From contig JBGSNX010000039.1 in NCBI GenBank assembly GCA_041739465.1, positions 13,522 to 77,521 on the forward strand: 64,000 nucleotides of DNA. Reading direction: 5' to 3'. How positions within the stretch are numbered: position 1 is the stretch's first letter; each line of letters starts with the position of its first letter. A program made the position numbers and the translations under genes. This document shows, one piece after another, positions 16,810-24,637 of this stretch. The notes under the pieces were generated by a model. That model made no database searches, was not told the origin of the DNA, and saw only the letters and a list, made by a program, of their open reading frames with translations. This DNA is from BOKV01 sp041739465. Lineage in GTDB: Bacteria > Pseudomonadota > Alphaproteobacteria > Rhizobiales > Rhizobiaceae.

Positions 16810-17759
16810 TTGCGCACCGCCCCGAAGGTGATCCCGCGCAGCAGGTGCTTGCGCAAAAGCACTGTGAAGACAAGAATCGGCACCAGAAAGATGGTCGTGC
16901 CCGCCCCGACCGCGGGCCAGTCGAGACCGCCCTCGCCGATAATCGTGGGAATGAAAGGCGGCGCAGTCTGCGCCGTGCCGGAGGTCAGCAGCGCCGCAAA
17001 CGCATACTCGTTCCATGCGAAGATCAGGCAGAAAATCGACGTTGCGGCGATGCCGGTCGTCGCCTGTGGCAACACAACCTTCACGAACGCCTGCAATCGC
17101 GTGTAACCATCGATCAGCGCCGCTTCCTCGTATTCGCGCGGTATTTCGTCGATGAAGCCCTTCATCAGCCACACCGCCAGCGAAACATTCACCGAGGTGT
17201 ATAGCAGGATCATGCCGAGTGCCGTGTCGGATAGCCCGATCTCGCGGTACATCAAGTAGATCGGGATGGCGACTGCGATCGGAGGCATCATCCGTGTCGA
17301 GAGGATGAAGAACAGCAGATCGTCTGCCAGCGGCACGCGGAAGCGCGAGAAGCCGTATGCCGACAGCGTACCGAGAAATACCGCAAGAAAGGTCGAGCCA
17401 AAAGCAATGATAAGCGAGTTGACGAAGCGCGGCATGAAATTTGACGGCCCCGCGATGACCATGTTGCGCTTGCGCGTGACCTCGTCGCAGAACGTCGTCG
17501 ACGGCGGCAGCGCTTCGATGTACTCGGGTGTCTGCCGCGTGCGCGTGGTGAAGAGGTTGCAATAGCCCTCTGTCGATGGCGTGAACACCAGCTTTGGCGG
17601 ATAGGCGATCGAGTCCGGCGGCGTCTTGAAGCTGGTCATGAAAATCCACGCCAGCGGAATCATCGTCACCACGGCATAGAAGATGACGATGGCGCCCGCG
17701 ATGCGCTTCGATGCTGGTGTCGGCTCTACAACCGAGTGTGCGGAATTCTTGGCGCTCAT
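16806..17759 (-). CDS. sugar ABC transporter permease (MalG type)
   Basis: A 317-residue inner-membrane permease with six predicted helices. The ABC-contact EAA loop reads PREYEEAALIDGYTRLQAFVKVVLPQ. The N-terminal region has a long periplasmic insertion between helices 1 and 2 (about residues 50-110). The partner permease gene overlaps its start by 4 bp, and the small membrane protein overlaps its stop. It belongs to the CUT1 sugar importer group, which takes up oligosaccharides, polyols or glycerol derivatives. Confidence 0.93.
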   Translation of the reverse strand: MSAKNSAHSVVEPTPASKRIAGAIVIFYAVVTMIPLAWIFMTSFKTPPDSIAYPPKLVFTPSTEGYCNLFTTRTRQTPEYIEALPPSTTFCDEVTRKRNMVIAGPSNFMPRFVNSLIIAFGSTFLAVFLGTLSAYGFSRFRVPLADDLLFFILSTRMMPPIAVAIPIYLMYREIGLSDTALGMILLYTSVNVSLAVWLMKGFIDEIPREYEEAALIDGYTRLQAFVKVVLPQATTGIAATSIFCLIFAWNEYAFAALLTSGTAQTAPPFIPTIIGEGGLDWPAVGAGTTIFLVPILVFTVLLRKHLLRGITFGAVRK

Positions 17760-18718
17760 CGGCTTTTCACCTGGTTGAGTGCCTTGACGTAGATGTTGGC
17801 AAGGCCAAAAACCGCTACAAAGAGGATGATGGCGAAGGCGGAGGAAGGGCCCGTGCGCCAGCTCTCGAAAGCCTCGCGCTTGAGCGTGATCGAGGCGACT
17901 TCGGTGGTCGAACCCGGCCCGCCGCCGGTAAGCAGGTTCACCATGTCGAACATCTTGAAGTTCTCAATGCCGCGAAACAGTACCGCCAGCATGATGAACG
18001 GCAGCGCCATGGGCACGGTAATCGACCAGAACTGCCGCCATGGCGAGGCGCGGTCCACCTCGGCCGCCTCGTAAATGTATTCGGGAATGGAGCGCAGCCC
18101 CGCAAGGCAGATCAACATCACGTAAGGCGTCCACATCCATGTATCGACGATGACGATCGCCCAGGGCGCGAGCTTGATGTTGCTCAGCATCTCGATATCC
18201 GTCGGCGGAATGCCCGACAGGTACGAAACCGCATAGGCGAAAAGTCCGATCTGCGGCTCGTAGAGGAAGCGCCAGAAATTGCCGACCACGGCCGGCGAAA
18301 GCATCATCGGAACGAGAATCACCGTTGTCCAGAATGCGTGGCCACGGAACTTGCGGTCGATCAGGTAGGCGAGCGAGAAGCCGATAACCATTTGAAACAG
18401 AATTGTCCAGAACACGAAGGTCGCCGTGGTTTGCATGGCGATCCACGTGTCGGTGTCGGTGAGCAGTCGCACGTAGTTGCGCAAGCCCACGCCCTCGATC
18501 TCGGCATTTGGACGGTTGGCGCGGAAGTTGGTGAAGGACAGATAAACCGTCCAGATCAGCGGGAAGATGTTGAGCGCCAGGAGCAGGATCATCGTTGGAG
18601 CGATGAACAACCATGTAATGGCCCGGTCCGACAGGCCCCTCGCACCGCCGGCAAGTCCTGACGGGGAAAGTCTCTCCGTGGCAGGCTTTGCCTCCATTTT
18701 TGAAATGGTCTTGCTCAT
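17756..18718 (-). CDS. sugar ABC transporter permease (MalF type)
   Basis: A 320-residue membrane protein with six helices and the EAA loop IYEAAEVDRASPWRQFWSITVP. It pairs with the following permease to form the channel. The ATG at 18718 (aagg 9 bases before it) is preferred over an in-frame ATG at 18739 that lacks a ribosome site. The gap to the binding-protein gene holds a terminator-like hairpin, which would lower expression of this and later genes compared with the binding protein. Confidence 0.92.
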   Translation of the reverse strand: MSKTISKMEAKPATERLSPSGLAGGARGLSDRAITWLFIAPTMILLLALNIFPLIWTVYLSFTNFRANRPNAEIEGVGLRNYVRLLTDTDTWIAMQTTATFVFWTILFQMVIGFSLAYLIDRKFRGHAFWTTVILVPMMLSPAVVGNFWRFLYEPQIGLFAYAVSYLSGIPPTDIEMLSNIKLAPWAIVIVDTWMWTPYVMLICLAGLRSIPEYIYEAAEVDRASPWRQFWSITVPMALPFIMLAVLFRGIENFKMFDMVNLLTGGGPGSTTEVASITLKREAFESWRTGPSSAFAIILFVAVFGLANIYVKALNQVKSR

Positions 18719-18796
18719 CCGTGAATACCTTGCAGGCATACCATGCGTCGCCTGTTGCGGGCTCGCATCGCGCTTGATCGAAAAATTAACTTACTG

Positions 18797-18835
18797 AAAA
18801 AAGGGCCGCCCCGCTCGCATAAAGCGGAGCGGCCC
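18797..18835 (-). terminator. strong hairpin with U-tract between binding protein and permease genes
   Basis: On the leftward transcript, gggccgctccgct pairs with agcggggcggccc (18823-18835 with 18803-18815, 13 pairs including one T-G wobble, 7-base loop) and is followed by six T. It has the full form of a rho-independent terminator, yet lies inside the operon 13 bp after the binding-protein stop. It would act as a partial terminator, or protect the 3' end of the abundant binding-protein mRNA. Confidence 0.85.
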
Positions 18836-18848
18836 GGGGAGGATGGTA

Positions 18849-20174
18849 TTACAGCTTGCCTTCGTCCTCGAACACTTCCGTCCAATCCTTGACGAGAAGG
18901 TCAAGCGCTTCCTTTGCCGTGCCGTTGCCGGCGACGACATAGTCATGGAAGCGCTTCTGGCTGGCCTGCAGCAGCGAGGCATAGGCCGGCTCTGCCCAGA
19001 AGTCCTTCACGATCGCCATGGAGTCGAGGAAGGTCTGCGCGTAGGGCTGCGTTGCCGGGAAACCCGGATCCTCGACGACCGCCTTCAGGCACGAAAACCC
19101 GCCGAGCGACCACCACTTCTTCTGGACTTCAGGATCTGCGAACCACTTGATGTATTGCAGCGCCTGGTCCTGTTTTTTGGAGTAGGAGACGACCGAGATG
19201 CCCTGCCCGCCCAACTGCGCGAACTTCTCGCCACCGGGGCCTGCCGGATTGGCGAAGTAACCGATCTTGTCGCCGCCAACTGCCTCGTCCTTCTGCAGGC
19301 CCGGCCATGTGAACGCGAAGTTCATGTGCATCGCGGTCTGGCCGGATTTGAATGCGTCGACACCTTCGCCCATGTAGCTGTTGGCCGCGCCTGGAGGCGT
19401 GCAGCAATCATAGAGCGACTTGTAGAACTCAAGGCCGGCAACCGCACCCGCCGAATTGACGAAGCCTTCCATTTCGTAGGGCTTTGCCGGATTTTCGTAC
19501 TTGAAGCCGAAGCTGTAGAGCACGTCCATGGTGCCCATGGTGACGCCCTCCGAGCCACGCTCGGTATAAATCGATGCGCCATATACCTTCTTGCCGTCGA
19601 TTTCGCGGTTCTGGAAGAATTCCGCGATCTGCTTGAGCTGCTCGAATGTGGTCGGGGCGGCAAGCTCCCAGCCATACTTGGTCTTGAACTCTTCCTTGAG
19701 TTCTGGCTTCTCGAACCAGTCCTTGCGGTACGTCCAGCCGACGACATCGCCCATGGCCGGCAGCGCCCAGTAGTTCGGCGTGCCCTTCGGCCATTCCGAA
19801 TAACCTGTGACGGTCGCCGCAACGAAGTCATCCATCTTGATGCCTTCCTTGTCGAAGAAGTCGTTGAGCTTGACATAATGGCCATTCTCGGCCGAACCGC
19901 CGATCCACTGGGAATCGCCGATGATCAGATCGCAAAGCTGTCCCTTTGAGTTCAGCTCGTTCAGGAACCGGTCCGCGTAATTGGTCCACGGAACGAATTC
20001 AAACTTCATCTTGATGCCGGACTTGGCTTCGAAATCCTTCGAGAGCTCAACAAGCGCGTTTGCTGGGTCCCATGCGGCCCAGCACAATGTCAGTTCCTCG
20101 GCCTTCGCTGTATTTGCCATCATTGCAGTGGCGGACGCCAAAGCGGACGCAACAAGCAGACTTGCTATTTTCAT
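18849..20174 (-). CDS. sugar ABC transporter substrate-binding protein, family 1
   Basis: A 441-residue periplasmic protein with a signal peptide (cleavage after AKA near residue 25). The mature part begins EELTLCWAAWDPANALVELSKDFEAKSGIKMKF, the two-lobed family 1 pattern. DLIIGDSQWIGGSAENGHYVKLNDFF is typical of the polyol/sugar group. It captures the sugar for the two permeases. The gene has its own leader with a LacI-type operator 75 bp upstream and a terminator-like hairpin after it. Confidence 0.93.
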   Translation of the reverse strand: MKIASLLVASALASATAMMANTAKAEELTLCWAAWDPANALVELSKDFEAKSGIKMKFEFVPWTNYADRFLNELNSKGQLCDLIIGDSQWIGGSAENGHYVKLNDFFDKEGIKMDDFVAATVTGYSEWPKGTPNYWALPAMGDVVGWTYRKDWFEKPELKEEFKTKYGWELAAPTTFEQLKQIAEFFQNREIDGKKVYGASIYTERGSEGVTMGTMDVLYSFGFKYENPAKPYEMEGFVNSAGAVAGLEFYKSLYDCCTPPGAANSYMGEGVDAFKSGQTAMHMNFAFTWPGLQKDEAVGGDKIGYFANPAGPGGEKFAQLGGQGISVVSYSKKQDQALQYIKWFADPEVQKKWWSLGGFSCLKAVVEDPGFPATQPYAQTFLDSMAIVKDFWAEPAYASLLQASQKRFHDYVVAGNGTAKEALDLLVKDWTEVFEDEGKL

Positions 20175-20248
20175 CGGTCACTCCTCCCGTTCAACAAGCC
20201 ACTGCACTGCGGATTCCTCCTCGCCTGCACTGGCATGACAAATCCTAT

Positions 20249-20266
20249 TTGAGGTACGTGCCTCAA
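20249..20266. promoter_or_regulatory. LacI-family operator before the binding-protein gene
   Basis: ttgaggtacgtgcctcaa is an 18-bp near-perfect palindrome (only the t/g pair at the 7th position breaks it), with the central CG typical of LacI-family sites. It lies 75 bp before the binding-protein ATG. The left half of its reverse complement recurs exactly (ttgaggcacgt) before the lacI gene. The regulator encoded in the same cluster is the likely ligand. Confidence 0.8.
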
Positions 20267-20375
20267 GTCAAGCGCCTTTAACAAAAACATGCACAAACGT
20301 ACAAAAGTGGCATATGGAAATAGCTGGACGACCGGTTGCCGCCGCCCCATCGCGACGGCAACCCTTTGTTATTGT

Positions 20376-21551
20376 TCAGATATCCAATTCGACCCAAGCG
20401 CTATTGCGTTTGGATGACCGCACGCACGCGTCCACGAATGCAACGCCGGTCAAGCCATCTTCAATTGTTGGAAAATGAACATGCTCCGGCATCGGCTTGC
20501 CCTCGCGCTTGGCGCGGATTGCAGCCGCCGCCTCCATGTAGATGTTGGCAAATCCCTCAAGATAGCCTTCAGGATGACCCGGCGGGACGCGGCTAACCCG
20601 GTTGGCCGCAGCTCCTGCTCCGGCCCCAGAACGGGTCAGTTTGCGGACAGGCTGGCCGAATGGCGAATGCCAAAGATAGTTCGGGTCTTCCTGCGCCCAT
20701 TCAATGCCGCCCTTGTCGCCATAAACCCGCAGCCGCAGTGCGTTCTCATTGCCGGGTGCCACCTGGCTGCACCAAAGCATGCCGCGCGCGCCTCCCTGAA
20801 ACCGCAGCATGACATGGGCATTGTCATCGACGCGTCGACCCGGCACGAAAGACTGCAAATCTGCACTCAAGGCATCGAGTTTGAGGCCGGTCACATAGCT
20901 TGCAAGGTTGAAGGCGTGGGTGCCGATGTCACCGGTGGAGCCGCCAGCGCCGGAACGGGCTGGATCGGTTCGCCAACTGGCCTGTTTCTGGCCAGAAGCC
21001 TCGGTGGCTTCCGTCAGCCAATCCTGCGGATACTCAACCTGAACAACGCGAATTGTGCCCAGATCACCATTTGAAACCATTTCACGGGCCTGACGAACCA
21101 TCGGATAGCCGGTGTAATTGTGCGTGAGCACAAAAAGGGCGGTGGATTGCGAAGCCAGTTTCGCAAGCTTGCGGGCATCGCCAAGCGTGGATGTCAAAGG
21201 CTTGTCGCAGATGACATGGATGCCGCGCTGGAGGAACGGTTTTGCTGCAGCAAGATGCACATGGTTTGGCGTGACGATTGCAACAGCTTCGATGCCGTCC
21301 TTTCGCCGTGCTTCCGATCTCGCCATTTCTGCAATATCGCCATAGACACGATTTGCCGGAAGCCCAAGATCGGCTCCCGAAGCTTTCGACTTTTCCGCAG
21401 TGGAGCTGAAGCAGCCAGCGACCAGTTCGTACTGGTCGTCAATCCGGCTGGCGATGCGATGCACCCCGCCGATGAATGCGTCGCGCCCGCCGCCAACCAT
21501 TCCCAGACGGATTCGCCGCGAGCCTTGTTCCTTCTTGCCTTCAATAGCCAT
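20376..21551 (-). CDS. Gfo/Idh/MocA family NAD(P)-dependent sugar dehydrogenase
   Basis: A 391-residue oxidoreductase. The N-terminal Rossmann fold has LGMVGGGRDAFIG. The family's catalytic lysine lies in VICDKPLTST (a CDKP variant of the usual EKP), and the later ...GDIGTHAFNLASYVTG provides the other active-site histidine. It would oxidise or reduce a sugar, inositol or sugar acid. It ends 201 bp before the binding-protein gene and starts 8 bp after the TIM-barrel gene stop, so lacI, TIM barrel and dehydrogenase are one transcript under LacI control. The exact sugar is unknown. Confidence 0.88.
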   Translation of the reverse strand: MAIEGKKEQGSRRIRLGMVGGGRDAFIGGVHRIASRIDDQYELVAGCFSSTAEKSKASGADLGLPANRVYGDIAEMARSEARRKDGIEAVAIVTPNHVHLAAAKPFLQRGIHVICDKPLTSTLGDARKLAKLASQSTALFVLTHNYTGYPMVRQAREMVSNGDLGTIRVVQVEYPQDWLTEATEASGQKQASWRTDPARSGAGGSTGDIGTHAFNLASYVTGLKLDALSADLQSFVPGRRVDDNAHVMLRFQGGARGMLWCSQVAPGNENALRLRVYGDKGGIEWAQEDPNYLWHSPFGQPVRKLTRSGAGAGAAANRVSRVPPGHPEGYLEGFANIYMEAAAAIRAKREGKPMPEHVHFPTIEDGLTGVAFVDACVRSSKRNSAWVELDI

Positions 21552-21559
21552 GATTCACC

Positions 21560-22612
21560 TCAAATTCCCAGCATGTTGCGGTTTGCAGCGACATCAACGC
21601 CACTGCTTGCGAAGTCATCAAACGCGGTTTCAGTTACCTGGATGATGTGCGAGCGAACAAATTCCGCGCCTTCTCTCGCCCCGACTTCAGGATGTTTTAT
21701 GGCGCATTCCCATTCCACCACGGCCCATCCGTCAAACCCGTATTGGGCAAGCTTGGAGAAAATGGAGACAAAATCCACCTGTCCATCACCAACCGAACGG
21801 AACCGGCCAGCGCGGTTTACCCATGACTGATACCCGCCATAAACACCTTGCCTGCCCGTGGGGTTGAATTCGGCATCCTTGACGTGAAACATCTTGATGC
21901 GCTCGTGGTAGATGTCGATGTTGGCAAGATAATCCAGCGCCTGCAGAACATAGTGCGACGGGTCATAGAGCATGTTGCAGCGCTTGTGGTTGCCGACCTG
22001 TTCAAGAAACATTTCGAAGGTCACACCGTCATGCAAATCCTCGCCGGGGTGGATTTCATAGCAAAGGTCGACGCCGTGTTCCTCCGCATGGTCAAGAATG
22101 GGAAGCCAGCGCTTTACCAACTCTTCAAAGGCGGTTTCAACAAGCCCTTGCGGGCGCTGCGGCCAGGGATAAACATAGGGCCAGCACAAGGCTCCCGAAA
22201 AAGTCACATGGGCATTCAGCCCCATGTTCCGGCTGGCGGTGATTGCCATCTTGACCTGCTCCACGGCCCATTTGCGGCGGGCTTCGGGATTGCCACGCAC
22301 CTGCGGCGCGGCAAAGCCGTCAAAGGCGGTATCGAAGGCTGGATGAACCGCGACCAGTTGCCCCTGCAAATGGGTTGAAAGCTCGGTTACCTCCACGCCG
22401 TTCTCCCGGGCAACCCCCTTGAACTCGTCGCAATAGGTCTTCGATTTCGACGCCTTCTCAAGATCGAGAAGCCTGCCGTCCCAGCTTGGAACTTGTACGC
22501 CGACATAGCCGCAATCAGCAGCCCATTTCGTGATGTCTTTCCAAGAATTGAATGGTGCCTTGTCGCCTGCAAACTGCGCAAGAAAGAGCGCTGGTCCCTT
22601 TATTGTCTTCAT
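21560..22612 (-). CDS. xylose-isomerase-like TIM-barrel sugar isomerase/epimerase
   Basis: A 350-residue cytoplasmic TIM-barrel enzyme (AP endonuclease 2 family). The metal-binding glutamates, aspartate and histidine are visible in order: CYEIHPGED, MLYDPSHYVL, MFHVKDAEF and VVEWECAIK. Such enzymes interconvert keto- and aldo-sugars, or act on keto-inositols next to Gfo/Idh dehydrogenases. The gene is the second of the lacI-led group, 33 bp after lacI. Together with the dehydrogenase and kinase it would turn an imported sugar into a kinase substrate. Confidence 0.88.
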   Translation of the reverse strand: MKTIKGPALFLAQFAGDKAPFNSWKDITKWAADCGYVGVQVPSWDGRLLDLEKASKSKTYCDEFKGVARENGVEVTELSTHLQGQLVAVHPAFDTAFDGFAAPQVRGNPEARRKWAVEQVKMAITASRNMGLNAHVTFSGALCWPYVYPWPQRPQGLVETAFEELVKRWLPILDHAEEHGVDLCYEIHPGEDLHDGVTFEMFLEQVGNHKRCNMLYDPSHYVLQALDYLANIDIYHERIKMFHVKDAEFNPTGRQGVYGGYQSWVNRAGRFRSVGDGQVDFVSIFSKLAQYGFDGWAVVEWECAIKHPEVGAREGAEFVRSHIIQVTETAFDDFASSGVDVAANRNMLGI

Positions 22613-22645
22613 GCCTGGTTCCTCCCGTTTGAATTTACATACGCA

Positions 22646-23674
22646 TCAAGGAATATTCTCCCGGATCACCACCTCGATGCGTATGCGTTCCTGCGATTCG
22701 ATGATGTTCATGCCGTCGCATTTTGCGCGCAATACCCTCAAGGCACTGCGGACCAGATGCCCCACATTTTGCATGATCACCGCATCCATTTCCCTGTCGA
22801 GCAGCGCCTGGCGTGTGACCGATGTCAGCTCATGGGCAATCACCGTGATCCTGCCGGCCTTTCCCGATGCGCGCAGACCTTCCAGCAGCGCCAGATTGCC
22901 GGTGCCCATGGAATAAAGCCCAACCAAATCATCATGCCTTTTCAAGGCGTTCTTGACGGTCTCAGTCATGCGGTCAGGATCGTCGTAGCTTTCGATTGAC
23001 GGCAGAACTTCAAGGCCGCGAAATTCCTGGGCCATGACACTGTCAAACCCATGCCTGCGCTCGAGGCTGTCGCGGGCGCGGATTGAGTTTGTCACCACCA
23101 GTACTTTGCCGGACTTTTCGTATGCGAACCGGCCCATCAAGACACCGGCGCTACGCCCTGCCTTTTGGCTGTTGATGCCGACGAAATGATCCCTTTGTGA
23201 ATTGGGCAAGTCTGATGCCAGCGCAACCACGGCCAGCCCCAACGCTTTCAAATGCGCAATTGCATCGCGAACCTGCGGTGTTTCAGGCGCAAGTATCGCT
23301 ACGCCGTCGTAGTCATCGGGACCGATGTTCCCAAGCGAGCGGGCTATCAAATGCGGATCACCGGCGGGAACCGGCAAAATGGTTGCCAAAACCCGGTCTG
23401 CCTGTTGCAGTTGTGTTGCCTCGAGAATTGCTTCGCGCAAGGTCAAGACGAACCGGCTTTGGGTTTCGGGCAAAACGAATGCGAAACGATACTGCCTTTG
23501 CCGCGCAAGGTTTGCAGCGTGCGTGTCGCGCACATAGCCTATGCGGCTTACAGCCTCGTGAACCTTGGCAACGGTATTTTCGCGGACGCCAGGCCGCTGG
23601 TTGAGCACCCTGTCCACCGTGGCAAGGCTGACCCCTGCCTCCCTCGCAATGTCGTGGACAGTCGGTTTTTCCAT
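22646..23674 (-). CDS. LacI family transcriptional repressor
   Basis: A 342-residue regulator. The N-terminal helix-turn-helix TVHDIAREAGVSLATVDRVLN and the hinge are typical, followed by a periplasmic-binding-protein-like sugar domain (GLYSMGTGNLALLEGL). The ATG at 23674 lies 6 bases after a ggagggg ribosome site; a GTG at 23680 is less likely. It heads the isomerase and dehydrogenase genes. Its own promoter carries half of the operator found before the binding protein, so it probably represses both itself and the transport operon until the sugar is present. Confidence 0.94.
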   Translation of the reverse strand: MEKPTVHDIAREAGVSLATVDRVLNQRPGVRENTVAKVHEAVSRIGYVRDTHAANLARQRQYRFAFVLPETQSRFVLTLREAILEATQLQQADRVLATILPVPAGDPHLIARSLGNIGPDDYDGVAILAPETPQVRDAIAHLKALGLAVVALASDLPNSQRDHFVGINSQKAGRSAGVLMGRFAYEKSGKVLVVTNSIRARDSLERRHGFDSVMAQEFRGLEVLPSIESYDDPDRMTETVKNALKRHDDLVGLYSMGTGNLALLEGLRASGKAGRITVIAHELTSVTRQALLDREMDAVIMQNVGHLVRSALRVLRAKCDGMNIIESQERIRIEVVIRENIP

Positions 23675-23709
23675 GCACACCCCTCCGCGGGGGACGCTAG
23701 AACACTGGT

Positions 23710-23723
23710 TTGAGGCACGTCAA
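23710..23723. promoter_or_regulatory. second LacI-type operator, before lacI
   Basis: ttgaggcacgtcaa repeats exactly the first 11 bases of one strand of the operator at 20249-20266, followed by a degraded second half. It lies 36 bp before the lacI ATG, where it fits autoregulation. Confidence 0.6.
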
Positions 23724-23799
23724 TCAGCAAAATGTTTCAACCGTGAATCGAAAGTGCTGCAAGACGGCTTGTCGCAACGCAAGAGGCATTGGATGCAGG

Positions 23800-24540
23800 T
23801 CAGATGGAACGCTGGTTGACGCGTTTTGAAAGCTGCTCAGCGCTCTCCTTGCGTTCGCTGTAGCGGTCCACCAGATGGTCGGCGCAATCTCGGGTCAAAA
23901 GCGTGAATTTGACCAGTTCCTCCATCACATCGACAATACGGTCGTAGTAGGCGGATGGCTTCATGCGGTCCTGATCGTCAAACTCCATGAATGCCTTTGG
24001 TACCGACGACTGGTTGGGTATCGTGATGAGCCGCATCCAGCGCCCAAGAATCCGCAACTGGTTGACCGCGTTGAAGCTTTGCGAACCGCCACTGACCTGC
24101 ATGACTGCGAGGGTCTTGCCCTGCGTTGGCCGCACCGCGCCAATCGAAAGCGGTATCCAGTCGATCTGGGCTTTCATGATTGCGGTCATTGCCCCGTGGC
24201 GCTCGGGCGAGCACCAGACCATACCTTCGCTCCATGTCACCATTTCACGCAGTTCCTGCACCTTTGGGTGCGACGGGTCGGCATCATCGGGCAATGGCAG
24301 GCCGGAGGGATCGAACATGCGGGTTTGCGCGCCAAAACGGCGCAATATGCGTGCCGCTTCCTCGCAAGTCAGTCGGCTGAACGAACGTTTGCGAACGGAA
24401 CCATACAACAGCAAAATGCGCGGAGCATGCGTCTGGTGCGATGGCGCGAGAAGTTGCTTTGCGTCAATCGGCCGGAAACTGCCTTCATCAAGGTTTGGCA
24501 GGGTTTCACCGGCATCATCGGATTGTTCCATATCGCGCAA
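23800..24540 (-). CDS. arsH: ArsH-type NADPH-dependent FMN reductase
   Basis: A 246-residue flavodoxin-like protein with the FMN loop LLYGSVRKRSFSRLTCEEAARIL and the core WCSPERHGAMTAIMKAQIDWIP. ArsH oxidises trivalent organoarsenicals or reduces quinones and other acceptors, and the residues PNLDEGSFRP near the start are a hallmark of the family. A TTG at 24540 has a ggag ribosome site, while the ATG at 24531 has none, so the start is open. No arsR, arsC or arsB is in the window, so an arsenic role is not supported by neighbours. Confidence 0.88.
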   Translation of the reverse strand: MRDMEQSDDAGETLPNLDEGSFRPIDAKQLLAPSHQTHAPRILLLYGSVRKRSFSRLTCEEAARILRRFGAQTRMFDPSGLPLPDDADPSHPKVQELREMVTWSEGMVWCSPERHGAMTAIMKAQIDWIPLSIGAVRPTQGKTLAVMQVSGGSQSFNAVNQLRILGRWMRLITIPNQSSVPKAFMEFDDQDRMKPSAYYDRIVDVMEELVKFTLLTRDCADHLVDRYSERKESAEQLSKRVNQRSI

Positions 24541-24637
24541 ACTGTGCTCCCGCTTGTGAAAAATTCAGGCTGTTGTTTGGCCCAAGCGAACGAACAGCGC
24601 AATGCACCATGCGGCTCTGGATGAAGGATTGAGGCTT

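Noticed and set aside
16809..17649. Upstream extension of the small membrane protein to 386 residues
   Set aside because: The extension runs through the permease gene in a different frame and is histidine-arginine rich. The ATG at 16809 in an ATGA overlap is the real start.
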